Positions 28,193-40,892 of a stretch of DNA of 64,000 bases are shown piece after piece; positions within the stretch are counted from its first letter, which is position 1; each line of letters begins with the position of its first letter. A program made the position numbers and the translations under genes. Origin of the DNA: Triglochin maritima (Eukaryota > Streptophyta > Magnoliopsida > Alismatales > Juncaginaceae); the NCBI GenBank assembly GCA_963682175.1, contig OY821779.1:570501-634500 (forward strand). Reading direction: 5' to 3'. The notes beneath the pieces are model-generated. The model searched no databases. It saw only the letters and a list, made by a program, of their open reading frames with translations, and had not been told where the DNA came from.

Positions 28193-29674
28193 TGAAATGA
28201 GCAGCTGATCTAGCACCTTTACTTTATGGACGAGACGACATGATTCTTTCTTAAGCTACCAACTCTCAATCATGTTCTTATCTATGTCCCTTTGTTGCAT
28301 TTGGTGTCCTTTGCTATGTTATGAACACGAGAGTTCTTATATACGAGTATGGGATGTCATGGTAGATCTCTTATTGTTGAACCAGAAGATGCAACGAACA
28401 ACTCTTCTTATCTTTTCCAGAAATTGTAGTTGGTAGTGTTGTGTGAAATTATCTTACGACTCTTTAGCTTCTGATCTTAAAGCTGTAATGAAAAAAATCC
28501 GAATTTCTTTCTCTGCAATACTGCCACTGTTTTTGTTGGTGTATTCGGATTTGTGACTTCAGCTTGAAACGTATTGCGTATTGTCGTATTGATGTTATTT
28601 GGTTCTAGTTGAAGTCTCGGTATGTATGAGCCTGAAGTCAGATTCATTTACTTTTTTTTCTTTTCATAATTGATTCATTTACTTCAGATAATAATATCAC
28701 CTACGAAAATATCAAGGAATGATGTGCCCTCAATTATGTTTTCGACGTACCTACATACATTATAAGAAAGAAAAAAACGAAGACGTTCAACCCACAAGCA
28801 ATCATTACTACCCCTATATACGTAAGGCATACAGATTATGACGTATCACAATCATTAAAACTTTTTGTTTGACTCAATTCGTTTGTAATCGGACCAACTC
28901 ATTCGGGAGAGAAAAGAAAAATAAATCTGCGAGCTCAAACAATTGCTTGCATGCATACCAATTACGTGAATTGATAGCCAAAATAATACGGAGTCAAAGA
29001 GAACTCCTCAGACACGTCTAAACAAATTAAGATTGAAACCTTAGATGTCATGTCATGACTCTTAATTAATGCAATACTCAACAACAAGAGAAATAGTTGC
29101 TAAAAATAGAGGAACATATCCTAAAAACAAGGGGTCTTCTTCCCGTAATCTGTAATTCCTCTCATCCGCTCGCTCGTCTATCATCATTCTTCTCGCTCTC
29201 ACCTTCTCTTCTGCTTTCCAACAAGATACGTCTTCTCGCGTAACGGTTTGTTTGCTACAACATCTTCTTCCTAATTATCGTTTTGTTCCGTAATTTTATG
29301 AACATAAGTATTGTTGATTCACCAACAGTTTTTGTGTGTGTGTGAAACCAATAATAAATATTTAATTTTGTTTCTGTTTGGATTAAGAAGAAGATAAATC
29401 TTATTGTGGTCGATTTGTTGATTGGTGATCATCGAGTTGGACAAAAAAGTTAGAATAAGCATGACAATGTCTTATCTTATAATGTGCTTATTCACGTTCT
29501 CCTTTTCAATTGGTGGATTGTAAAATTCGTTTATAATTAAAAAAATAATTTGGTTGACAATTTTTTGTATTTCTATTGACCAAAATGTTCTCAGTGTAAC
29601 GTACTATTGCTTAATGTAGCTGTTTTCTTTCACCAGACACTGTTGGTTTATTCGGGGAAATCGACTGAGCTGAG
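28193..29674. other. RPT3 3' UTR, intergenic, and thioredoxin promoter and leader
   Basis: No protein gene is seen. A pyrimidine-rich stretch at about 29150-29250 looks like the first, non-coding exon of the thioredoxin gene. It would be spliced to the exon carrying the start codon by an intron ending near 29637. Confidence 0.45.
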
Positions 29675-31592
29675 ATGGGTAATTGCTCCAGTATGAAGGT
29701 TAGTGCTTCTCAAATCTGAAGAATAATACCCTACATGTTTTTTCATGATACCAACAGCTACTACACTTGCCAATTTATTCTATTTTTTGGTAAGACACTT
29801 AACTCATGGATTTTAGTTAGTTTCACAAATTATAAATGAAAATTCCAATGCAGGTATATATGACATGTAGAAACATAAAATAAGCTAAGCTATTTATGGT
29901 TGCTTGGCATAATATTGGTTAGCGAAAATGACCTCTACTTGGTCATATATGTTTTTCTAAAACCACCAAAGTTTTTTACTTGCACACTATATATGATCTA
30001 ATGTACGTCTCCAATAGCATGCTCTTATTTCTCCAATAACGTGTTTTCAAAAATGAAATGCTCCACGTCTACCATGCAGTATGTTGTTTAAACAAAACAT
30101 GAATTGATCAGACTCTGACTTTCAAAACTTAATTTACCAATGCGTCCATAATGGTGCTTCATCTGATTGTGGTGTTGAGATATATCTGCAGAGGAGTGTT
30201 ATCGACGACAATGACGACGATTGGTTTCATTTCTGCGGAGACAATGTGCATGTAGTAACTTCCAAACGACGTTGGAATGAAAAGATTGCAGAAGCCAATA
30301 AAGAGAACAAGATGGTAACATTTTTTTGTTCCTCAGTTATCTACGTACGTGAGTGACTCAAACATACTTTCCAAGAGTAACAAAGATTTCATAATCATTT
30401 CCCCCTAAACTTTTAAGTGGCCAACAAACTGACAACAGTTATAGGATCTACTTGTTGTCCATAATCTCTCTTTGAGCTCTTACTGAATCATTAACATAAA
30501 GAGAGATTCTAGAGATGTTGGACTCATTTTGTCATCACATGTCGGAACCAACTAGACTAACTTAACTGGTAGATCATTAACACAAAATAACCAATGCTAA
30601 AGATCGAGTTTTAAAGGAGCATATCAACAACAATAACGACAAAACCTTTAATCCCAAATCTAACGAAACATATCATTAAATAAAAGGGATAAATCTTCCA
30701 TAAAAAAAACAGCAGAAATATAGATGTAGTTATTGTTTATTAATAGGATGAAAATTGAATATATATTTTTTTCCTTCATTCGGAATGAGCAGGTCGTTGC
30801 AAACTTCAGTGCAGCATGGTGTGGACCGTGTAGACAGATTGCACCTTTCTACACTGAGCTCTCTGACAAGTTTACCTGCTTCATGTTCCTATTGATAGAT
30901 TTAGATGAATTAACTGTAAGTACCTTTTATCTTGGCATGACAATCATCATCTAATTTAAATACTGACAATCATGGATTTCAGTTTCAGCATGCTGGACCT
31001 TTTTATATATATAAGCCACATCCCACATTTGTGTCTCGAAGCAACACTATATAATGTCCTTGCTCCTACTGAGAGTAACACTACAAATTTAGTAGAGCGT
31101 AGTACTATAATTTCAATTTAAAAAGCGTCTACATTTCTCCTCTAGTGAATAAGAGTATAATTAATGATATCATACTATTATTATCCTATCAAAGAAAATA
31201 TTACCCTTGTGTTCAATTCCACTAACCAGGTGTAATAGCTATCACTTTCAGTGCTGATTCAACTTTCTATTTCCACACAAATGACAACAAAAGCATGGCA
31301 TCTCTACATTTTGTTGCTCCATCTCCATGTCTTATCAAATTATGTAAAGTGGGCTTAGCTATAAATTGCAATATTATATGTATGTTAACTTTCATTGTCT
31401 GTCTCAAGATTAGCATGGGAATGCAATTTTCTTTAACAGGAGTTGGGAGCTAAATGGGACGTCTATGCAACCCCAGCTGTCTTCCTCTTGAAAGAGGGAG
31501 AACCAATTGATAGGTGTATTGGTAATACCAAACCTGATCTGGAGAAGATGATAAAAAAACATGCTGCTAAGCTAATGCCTTCTGACCAATAG
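29675..31592 (+). CDS. h-type thioredoxin with N-terminal MGNC extension (140 aa)
   Basis: This is a small disulfide reductase of the cytosol or membrane surface. Exons: 29675-29698 (8 codons), 30192-30314, 30793-30915 and 31440-31592 (stop TAG), all in phase 0. The active site WCGPC is at residues 58-62 within VVANFSAAWCGPCRQIAPF. ATPAVFLLKEG carries the conserved cis-Pro. The N-terminal extension begins MGNCSS: Gly2 fits N-myristoylation and Cys4 fits palmitoylation, as described for Arabidopsis TRX h9 and related h-types, so plasma-membrane association is likely. The acidic stretch DDNDDDWF is also like that subgroup. WDVYATPAVF replaces the more common WDV.AMPTF.F; otherwise nothing is unusual. 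The 8-codon first exon is a minimal one that automated annotation may miss. Confidence 0.92.
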
Positions 31593-32457
31593 CATGTTTT
31601 CAAGGAAGATAGGAATTAACAGCAATCTTGCTCGGTTATTATTTTGGCCTTAAAGTTTCATGAGATTTAACCTTTTCGGGTAGAGATTTTGTTGATTTAC
31701 TGATTGTTGATCGTATTCCACGGCTGTAAGACAGGAGTCTATAAATAAACTAAGTTGTAATAATGCTTTGTTGTATTTGTACAAACATAGCTGCTCTTTT
31801 TATTGATGATATATTTTGAGGCTAAAATGACTTGTCCACGGCAACTTATTATCCGACCACCATTAACTAGTTGTTTGCTTAAGTATGTTCTTTGCTTAAA
31901 ATATATATAAAAAATGCTCCCACCAATTTTCCTCTAAGAAATGAGAGACTATAATTGGGGTTCTACAAATAGTCCGGTGACAAACTAAGACGATTAATTC
32001 AAGATATTTTATGGGTGCTTTATGAGAGATGAGAATAAAACAAATAAATTTTCCCTGTTAAAAAAAATAACTTCTCAAGATTACAACTGCAAACCAATGT
32101 CCTGTCGATTTATTACCTGAATGAAACCAAATACATAAAGTATTATGGGCAACCTTCACCCGTTAATAGAAGAAACAACCATAATTAGCACATAATTCAA
32201 ACCAGAAACTCTTATTTTCATCTATGGAGAACAAGAACAGCTCAGCTATTTGCACATATTTTCGCATTTCAAAGTTACAAAAAACATAATAGTCTCATGC
32301 ACCGTATCACAATTGATAGAAATTTATTGCAACCATATAAGAGATAGTGCTCAATTTAACCAAGTGTGTAACCATCCAAGTCGAAAAAACTTACAGAGGA
32401 CTACAGAAAAGCCAAAACTTAAGTTGAATCATTACAATTTGTTTGAAATGTTTAAGG
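31593..32457. other. Convergent 3' regions of thioredoxin and PYG7
   Basis: The two genes end tail to tail. AT-rich sequence with no coding potential lies between them. Confidence 0.5.
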
Positions 32458-34761
32458 CTACCTGTCTTCCGATTTTAGTGGGACTCCCTTGTACATTTGT
32501 ACACGCTGTTTTAAGGCATTTCGTCGTGGTCGTGCTACAGTATTGTTAGGATCGAAAAGCAGAACCTCTTCAAATGCTCTCAAAGCCGCTTTCAGATCTT
32601 TTTTCTTCTCATAGGCATCCCCAAGGTTGTTCCATGCGACAACGTAACCTGGCTGAAGTTTTACTGCCTTCTCAAACTGTGCAATGCCCTTTTCGAGCTT
32701 ATTGTCACGGATGTAGCTCACACCAAGGGCATTATATACCTGAGGAAATAGGTATTGACCCGCATGATGAACAACAACTCAACCTACAAGTCTAAAAGAC
32801 TACAACTACCAGTTACATGGTACAATTTGTCTTGCTCATTAAGCACTCTAAATTTGCTTAGTGTGGCACAAGATGGGATAGGCAAAGACAGATAATTTCA
32901 TCAGTTCTTATTCCACATACACACTATTGCCAAATGTTATGATACATAATGCCAGTGATTAGTGATTCATTCACCTTAAAAATATAGAACAGTAGAAAAA
33001 GTTCAAGCCACATTCAAGCATAAGCTATACAGCAATAGCATAGTCTTCTTTCCTTTCGTTTTTTTGATCGGTAAGATTACACAGCAATAGCAAAGTCACC
33101 ATGCTTGTTAGACTTTTAGCACCTCGTCTACTAATCATAGGATAGAATTATCTGGTAAATAGTCAAGGATAATATGTGAATGTAGGATGTTAAGCACATC
33201 ACTTCCATTTTTCCTTTCTAGAGGAGGTTCAAAAACTGAGAAACTCTAGGGAAACAGTGCAACAGATTTCTATTTATTTTTTAAATCTAGAAGTCAAGCC
33301 ATAGTTCATTAGACATAAAATGTGCTGGGTGTCACACTGCAAACTTACCTGAGCAAGGTCTTGATCATCCCCATCCCATTTCTCAATTGCCTGCTGTAGA
33401 TATTTTATAGCAGCTGGATAGAATTTTCTTCGCAACATAACTGCACCAAGCTCAAAGTATCCTGTTGCAACAGCATCACCACTCCTTACTTGCTCCTGAA
33501 ATGCCAAAATGAGGGAATGTTTGGAGCCCAAGAGGGAGCCATCTATTCAATATTAAATGGAGAATGCCTGTCGGAAACCACAGTTAGATAAAAACTGTTC
33601 ATAAAGGGAGCTGTAATACAAGTATACAACTACTTGCATATTGCTAAGGGTACCGAAAGGATCCCAACAAGAGCAAAGTCGAGAGGTCCATACTGTTGAG
33701 CTAAAAAAGTCACCCAAGAACAATGCTGCTTACCTGCAATTCCTTGGCCGAAAGGTCAAGTTCTCTGCGCACGAGGACTTGCCGAATGACAAAAAAGGTT
33801 CCAACTCCAAGTAACCCTAGAAGGATCAATAGGTACGATAGTTGAATCCCTAGTTCAAATAGTTCACCAACCTCGTAAACCATATTGCTTTTGGCTTCTA
33901 AAGTTGCATGCGCTTCTTGGGCAGATCCCAACCATGAAATTAGTCCACATGAAACAGCGGAAAGTGGAAGCGCCAACTTATGTTCAAACTCAACTTTATT
34001 TTTTCTGAATGAGTTGAAATAGTCTGCAAAAAGGAAATGATCTACTAAATATACTATAGGACATGCATATCTTCTGGTGATCTATAACAAATGTTATAGA
34101 CATCAATTAAGTCTAGCAAGACCATAACTAACATGCAAAAAAAAACTATACCTTCATGATTTTTCAGACATATAATCTTCAACATCTTTTCCCCTTCAGG
34201 TGTCTGCCTTTCTCCACAGAAAAGAAGTAGCAGCGAAAAGAGATTATTGACTTGTTAAAAAGTGAAGAGCAAAATACCAAATTGTACTTAATAGCAATGG
34301 AACTTGAAAACTGATACTAATACCACTTGCCAACTGATTGCAGGGTGTTTCAAACTCGATGAAATTCTTACTCAGGTTGAAGCCACACAAATTGATCCAA
34401 ATTGGACTTAATAGCAACGGAACCACACAAATATTAACATTCCTTAAAAGATTAACAACACACATGTAGCATCGAAAAACCCACACGAAAACCAACAATT
34501 TCACATAAAGATTTCACCTTTATCATCCATTCTCACTCACAAAACTAAAAAAAAAATTATCAAAAGAAAAGGCTGGAAAAAGGTTAGAAAACGTACATTA
34601 ACGCGGGTTTCGAGCAAAGATCGAAGCGACGCCCTCCAGTGGTGTGAGCATGGAAGGGTCCTCCTCTTGACGAGGGAAGGGAGGGAGAAGATCCGAGGAG
34701 AAGAAGGTGAAGCGCAGAGCGTGTTGGGGATCATCTTGTTGGCAATGGCGGGCGAGAACAT
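32458..34761 (-). CDS. PYG7: PYG7, chloroplast TPR protein for photosystem I assembly (311 aa)
   Basis: This is the plant counterpart of cyanobacterial Ycf37, a thylakoid TPR protein needed for stable photosystem I. Exons on the minus strand: 34597-34761, 34152-34203, 33734-34023, 33349-33495 and 32458-32739 (stop TAG), joining in phase. The first about 70 residues are Ser/Arg-rich with few acids, as in a chloroplast transit peptide. A membrane helix lies at about 134-152 ([19 protein letters not shown]). C-terminal TPR units follow: [54 protein letters not shown] and [27 protein letters not shown]. The order transit peptide, helix, TPRs is the PYG7 layout. The 52-nt second exon is easy to miss. 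Confidence 0.88.
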
Positions 34762-34769
34762 GATGATCC

Positions 34770-34807
34770 AAACCCTAATTTTGGGTTTGGGTTTGGGTTT
34801 GGGTTTG

Positions 34808-34839
<32 letters not shown>

Positions 34840-34847
34840 CGCTCGCC
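34770..34847. repeat. Telo-box, (TTTGGG)n and (CT)n tract at the PYG7 start
   Basis: AAACCCTAA (telo-box) at 34770-34778 is followed by four to five TTTGGG units (to about 34806), then a CT run (34808-34836) and three GCTC units. On the PYG7 sense strand this is a GA-rich then CCCAAA-rich leader ending 9 bp before the ATG. Telo-boxes are known promoter elements of plant growth genes; here one lies in the transcribed leader or just upstream. Confidence 0.7.
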
Positions 34848-35475
34848 CGTTTCAGTTTTCTTACCTTCCTTTCAGTTCAGATATGGAGGCGTTTATCTGA
34901 ACGGATGTTTGCATTCTGGTCCTCTATGTTTTCAGCATTACACACATTTTATTTAATTAATGAGAATTTACACACATTTTATTGAATGTGAGAAAGTTTG
35001 AGGACTTCCAAACTAAACATGATTTTCTTTTATTTGTTTGGTAAACTAAAACACCTCAGGTGTAGTTCGATGGTTGGAAATAAGTCATTCAGAAATCTTG
35101 AAATTGAATCTCAAGTTTATGTGATGGTTGTTCGTCGTGGAATTTTCAATTTTAACAAGCTTGCATTGCCAGAAGATACATCGATTTGACTTTTTTTATA
35201 ACAAAATAAAAAGGTAATTTGCTTCATTGAGGTTTTTTTATTAAGAAGAAATGGACGAAATATTGGAACTCATACACGATACACAATTTGTTCAAAATTT
35301 ATAAATATTGGAACTTTGCAACCAAACACATAAATGTAAATATAAGTTGACATGATTTTATTCATATTAAATAAATGTTGTTCTCTTCCAAACATTTATT
35401 ATGTTTTAAAAATATAATTATTTGTTTCTCCTCAACTACATTAGTATTAGTACTGTCCCTCATCTACACTTCCAT
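34848..35475. other. PYG7 promoter and mannanase 3' region
   Basis: AT-rich, no gene seen. Short repeats of TTACACACATTTTATT occur at about 34938-34953 and 34968-34983. Confidence 0.45.
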
Positions 35476-37448
35476 TTAGAACATTGTCATCCTTTTAGAT
35501 TGCAAGGACATGATATGAGATGTAGTGACGGATTTCGAAAGCACGACTGAATATCCGTCGTCCATGGCCTCCATCCCCTCGGGGAACAATTGCCACAATA
35601 GACATCCACCTCCACTTCCACCTCTACTTGTTGAGTTAAGCAATGTTGTATAGACGATGCTAAAGAATGTATCTCTAAAGGACGAGTTGTAGCCAATATC
35701 TTTCGAGGATAACCCGAATTCTGCAAAAATCACTGGCATTTCTAGCTTGTCAGCGTCTTCGATGTGGCTTTGCATCCATGTCTTTGCAAATTCGAGATGT
35801 GTATTCGAAACTGTGCTTGATATCCTTCACAAACCAAATAAAGATGGAAAAAAATGTCACCTCGTTCTTGTTTTGACATTGATGTTTGAAAATTGAAAAT
35901 CCGATTCAATATTTAATTAGACGTTGTTCTTAATGATTTCGTGTTAACTGACCAGGAATCCGGATAGATGTGAACTGAGGCAAAATCGATGCCTAAAGCT
36001 CGATGATTACGGATAAAATCCGTCCCACGCTTTCCGGCATCCGTGTTGGGATTATATTGCATTTTTTCCGGTGAGGATGGGCCGTAGAAGCCCTCTAGTC
36101 CGACCTCGAGGAGGTGAATCGGATCAATGGATTTCACATAAATAGCCATTTCTTGGATCCAAACCTTGGAATAACAAGATCATAGTTAGCAAACAATGCC
36201 ACTTGCTAAATGAAATTTAAACATACCTGTAAAGTGTTAACTGATAAGTTGATAGATTGGATGAATTAACGATAGAAGGTGAAAACGTTGGTGAAATAAA
36301 TATATAAACATTAAAATTGGGCTTTAGTAACGGTTGTACCGTCGCTAATACCCGTCTAGAGTCTAGTAATTTGCAAGTTGTAACAAAGCGTGGCATCGAC
36401 ATGTATTATATCCCTAGCAAAAGCGTCGAAATCCAAACCTGCAATTTATCACCAGAAGGATCTGACGGGCACTGTGGCTCATTCATCAACTCCCAACCGA
36501 AAATTGTTGGATCATCTTTGTATGTCACGTTCGTAATCGTGTTAACTCTGTTTAAAACCATCTGATACGATATTCAACAAAAAGATTCATGTCATAAACA
36601 AGTTCATTTCAGCTCTGAATTAATTCAACTTTTGTTCTGTTATATCTATGTATATACCTTGACATTATCTTTGTAGTAAGTTTTGAGGATTGGATGAGAG
36701 AAGAAGTCGTCATCGGAAGTAACATTAAGACCAGCAGTTTTTCCCCACTTCACATATTGAGCTTTTCCTCCATATGCATCCCAATTGTTAATTAATGACA
36801 GTATTAGTCTGATCTTGTATTTTCTTGCTTCACTTATCACGAAATCTAAAGCCTGGAGGGACATTACACAATTTTACCAACCAAAAAATTACATGTAACT
36901 TGAACATGATATATATATGCTAGACGACATTCTTCGTGCATGTCTGACGTACCTTGAAAAGTTCTTCGTCGTAGATGGAGGGAGACTTCTGAAGAGCCCT
37001 CCAACCGCCGTCGTTGAACGCCCACGTTCGACAAACGGTAAGGCCAACGGAGGAAGCCTGTTGAAAAACATCAGTGACCTTTCCTCTGGTGGTTGGATCA
37101 GCAGCAACCACCATCAGCCAGTAGGTGTTGAAGCCATTCACATAAAATGGTCTTCCATTGACACTGAATTGACTTCCTCTCTTCTTCACTCTGCTCCATT
37201 TCTCTCCTTCCACACTTGACCTGAATGCGAAATTTCAAATTAAACACAAAACAATTTAGTTTTTTTTTAAAACTTTTGCAAGCATGGGAGAAAAATAGTT
37301 TTTGACATTACCCATCTAGGGAATTGATGAGAGAAGGATAGTTATAGTTAGTCATGATATCTTCCAATTCACTTCCATGAGTATTTTCAGTGAAAATTAC
37401 AAGAACAGCACACAAAAAGAACAGGACATGGGAGTGTTTGTTTGCCAT
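35476..37448 (-). CDS. Mannan endo-1,4-beta-mannosidase, GH5 (427 aa)
   Basis: This is a secreted enzyme that cuts beta-1,4-mannan in cell walls. Exons on the minus strand: 37312-37448, 36953-37220, 36658-36852, 36439-36561, 35953-36164 and 35476-35824 (stop TAA). Phases agree at every join. A signal peptide is clear ([19 protein letters not shown], cut near THG). GH5 landmarks: [36 protein letters not shown], the acid/base Glu in ELMNEPQC (about E228), VHIYPDSW and the nucleophile Glu in VIFAEFG (about E347). Length is normal for plant MAN enzymes (about 430). It cannot be assigned to a particular MAN number from the sequence alone. Potential N-glycosylation sites include NVT and NSS/NST. 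Confidence 0.93.
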
Positions 37449-37494
37449 TGTATTGTTCTTGGTGTAATGCATTCTTTGCTCATTGCACTCTAAC

Positions 37495-37502
37495 TATTTA
37501 TA
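37495..37502 (-). promoter_or_regulatory. TATA box of the mannanase gene
   Basis: TATAAATA on the minus strand lies 47 bp before the ATG. This would give a very short leader of roughly 15-20 nt if transcription starts about 30 bp downstream. Confidence 0.6.
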
Positions 37503-38737
37503 CATGGGAGGATTGAAGAAAAAATGGTTTAGCATTAGAGTGAACTGCTCTCCTTCACTTTGAAGCTAAAGACAAAAGTATACTTCCCCATCCTTCTTCT
37601 GCTCAATTGTTGAAACTGACATTGTAAATTTGGGGTTGATTGACACATATGCATGAACATGGTTACTCTCCCATTCCAAGACTTTTTGCCTTTGGTGGTA
37701 AGTAGAAAAACTTGCAAGCGCCATCTGTTTAGATGCAATCATTTCTTCCAACCTTCATTACTAGTTATGGAGATGGGAAAAAGGTTGATCTATGGTGTAA
37801 GGCCATTCTTTCTTATGTCATAAACAGATAGAAATACAACGACTACTACATTATTGTCTCCAGAGAATTAGATATTGAAACTTGAGTACAAGCTAATAGT
37901 AGTGGAGAACTTAATATGGAAAAGAAGGCAATTAGGGTTTTGTTCAATTAAAGCTGGGTTGGTTGAATTACAAGTTTTGGCAACTTTGCTTCAAATTTCT
38001 TGAAGACACTTCACGGCTGAAACTTGTGCAATATATACACCTTCTTCCAAACTATATATTGAGAAACCAAGATCATGCAATTATGAATAATTACTAGCTA
38101 CAGTTCTACCAAAGCAAGCTGCTATAAATTTTATAAGTATGATAATATCTTTTGCCATACAAATATACAGAGAAAAATAAATGTGTTTCTTCTTCTTTAT
38201 TGATCAAGCCTGGGAAAATAAAGATTCAACAGTTTTGAATGATCGGATCACATACACGTGTACACTTTTGAATGATCATACGTTGTATTTTTTAGTGTTT
38301 GTTGATTGAACCTTACAAATACAAGTACTTCATTTCGAAATTAAACACATAACAAGGGGGGAAACACAATTCAAATGATCGATAGAGCACATTACCTCCA
38401 TTTTCTGAAACTATATATATGTTTAACACCAACATAACATGGCATGTCGTTAGGACAAAGGCCTGATCAGATCAATGTTTACATTTTATATGAAGACGTA
38501 CATGCACATAATGATTCGAAAATCAGATGGTGTGCACTCATTATTTTCCTCCGTACGTGGAAATTAATTTAGTTACTTAAGAGTCGCAAGAACAAATTAA
38601 GCAGAAGCGCACGTCTGCTCTTAGCTTTCTTCCAGGTTGGCAGTTAACTGCAAGCAACAAAAATCGGGAAGTGATGTAAGGGCATCCACTATCAAGTGAT
38701 GTGTCGGTTAACCTGGTTCATGCACACACTCTCTTCT
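37503..38737. other. Mannanase promoter region, no further gene seen
   Basis: AT-rich, with short open frames only. A CT-rich flank at 38725-38737 borders the solo LTR. Confidence 0.5.
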
Positions 38738-40892
38738 TGTAACATCCCGAAACAGCGGAAAATTTAAAAATTCATAAACAAGACAAAGAGCACAATAATC
38801 AAGACGTGACTGTTACTTCTCATAAACAAATAAGCGGTGCACCATAATACATCAGAGTTTGCCAAAATGAATACATGATTACAACAAAACGATAAGGGAA
38901 GATAAATGTAATCATGTGGACCTCAGTGGTCTGACTAGAGGATCCGACTCCAAACGCGCGCGCCCGCCGATCACCACCCCACTGGACCTACTGCGGTCCT
39001 GAAAATATATAACAACAATGCCTGAGTTTCCAGAAGGAAACCCCGTATGCCAACTCACCTATATATGCATGCATTACACAATGAACCTATCATACTAGTA
39101 GCATGTCATGGCATCGACAGAAATGGAAAACAGTTCCCCCGAAGGGTAAAACAGGACATCAGTCCGACAATCAACAACGAGTCTCCCGAGGAGACCTACT
39201 GCAGGCACATGCAGTCTTACAGCACGCGACATCGCACCCCCCACACGCAGCTACACTACTCAAGGGTTCGGCAGGGAGCCTCTGTCACGCCTGCGGGCCG
39301 ATAGAATACAGATCTGCAAATCTCAGTGGTCGGAGCCACAGGGACCAACGGGGCCGTCGCCCGGAAGGTACAACAACAACATCTCGGTAGGTGCCCAGCC
39401 GAGGAAAACAACATAGCCGGAACAGCCTCGGCTCAACAATCACCATCGCCGGCACAACCTCGGCGGCATCACCGGCACAACATCGGTGGTCCATCACAAC
39501 AGTCCGGCACAACATCAGACAAATCCAGACCGAAGTCTGCCAGGTCATCAGGCTCCTCGAGCCGCAAACACCAACCGCGCTGCTATAAAAGCAGGGCAGC
39601 GACCTCCGTAGCCCGTGGGCTGGTAGTCACCTCACCCAACGCCAGTTGCATGCCCGCACAACATCAACACTGGGATCCGCGATCCCTCAGGCCTGCTATA
39701 CTACAATAAGTCCAATCAATCCATCACGTTTGTCACGCTCCATACCTGGAACTGACGCGTCCCGAACACCCACACTCTTCCCAACGGCGGTCCCTGGGTA
39801 GGCACGCATCACGCGCCCACCGTCACCTCCCGGCTCACACACAAAGCGAGGACACGGGTTTCCGTGGCAAAGTTGGCGTTCAAAAAGGGAACCAGGAATT
39901 CTGTCCTGGGCCCAAACGGTCGACCGTAAGAGGTGATTCGGTCGACCGTTTCCAGGAAGGAATCGGTCGACCGTCCCTAACACGGTCTACCGCTGCGCAC
40001 AGAACACAATCCCCCAACGGTCTACCGAAGGTCTAAAACCGGTCAACCGAACGAGGTCAAAATCCGGAGTTTGGTCAACATTCAAAATATCCTATCGGTC
40101 GACCGACTCAGGGGTCCCGGTCGACCGAAAACTAACAGCACAACATTTTCAATCTTTTAATCCATCGGTCGACCGACTCAGGGGTCTCGGTCGACCGACA
40201 ACAGTTAGGGTCAACCTATATTTCTACGTCATATAACGGTCGACCGAACTCAAGCCTACGTCCGAACAACATGCAATATACACAAATAAACTTAAGTTCC
40301 GGTCGACCGAACACGAGGCCTCGGTCGACCGAAACGCAACAGGCAGTACAAATTTACATGCAATCGGTCGACCGCCCAAGGGCCGGTCGACAGTCCGGTC
40401 GTCTTCAACCTCGCTCCAGCCGAGGTTTCTTCGCCCAAACGCGACGTCGGAGAGGCCTCCGACCTCCTCCGACCGACCAACACGACCCTCTCATGAGTGT
40501 CAACAACAAAACCACACTAGAGAGCGGCATACCTCAATAGAAACGACGAAAACGCCGGAGCTCCGCTCGCGCACGTCGCCTCCGGTGATCTCCTCGTGCG
40601 CTCAACTCCGCACCTCTCCTGCCTGGACCGCTTCACACCTCACGCCGACGCAGCCTCCTCCGCCTGAGCTTGGGTGACTGAGGAAGAAGGTGTGTGTTTG
40701 GTGAGAAAGGAGGAAGAAGAAATGAGAAAGGAGGTGAAAGAAGAAGAAGGAGAGAGAAGGCCTTATTAAAACCCGGTGCTACAGTAACCCCACCTCTTCA
40801 CCTTCCCATGCAAACTCCTGCACCCCCACTTCCCCATGCAAACCAACCCTTAACCATCATTAGTCCACTAACCCTAGGTTAGGGATCTAACA
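38738..40892 (-). mobile_element. Solo LTR, 2155 bp, carrying a palindrome array
   Basis: The ends are TGTAACATCCC...GGGATCTAACA (TG...CA with an imperfect terminal inverted repeat). They are flanked by a perfect 5-bp duplication CTTCT (38733-38737 and 40893-40897). There is no internal retroelement region. Read on the minus strand, the end TTTTCCGCTGTTTCGGGATGTTACA resembles 3' ends of plant Ty3/gypsy LTRs, so minus orientation is likely. The middle part is unusually GC-rich (39000-40700), and its open frames look like composition effects, not genes. Confidence 0.78.
39917..40393. repeat. Array of paired CGGTCGACCG palindromes in the solo LTR
   Basis: Perfect copies start at 39917, 39939, 39964, 40096, 40118, 40166, 40188, 40237, 40300, 40322 and 40365. 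One- or two-base variants start at 39983, 40018, 40040 and 40384. Exact 22-bp pairs: 39917/39939, 40018/40040, 40096/40118, 40166/40188 and 40300/40322. The spacers of the third and fourth pairs are nearly the same (ACTCAGGGGTC plus one base); the others are unrelated. Confidence 0.92.

Noticed and set aside
34780..34806. Interstitial telomere
   Set aside because: The unit is TTTGGG, not TTTAGGG, and only four to five copies are present; it is a simple leader repeat.
39000..40700. Several overlapping open frames of 80-130 codons on both strands
   Set aside because: They lie inside a solo LTR with exact target duplications and follow its high GC content. The products are low-complexity and match no family that I know.
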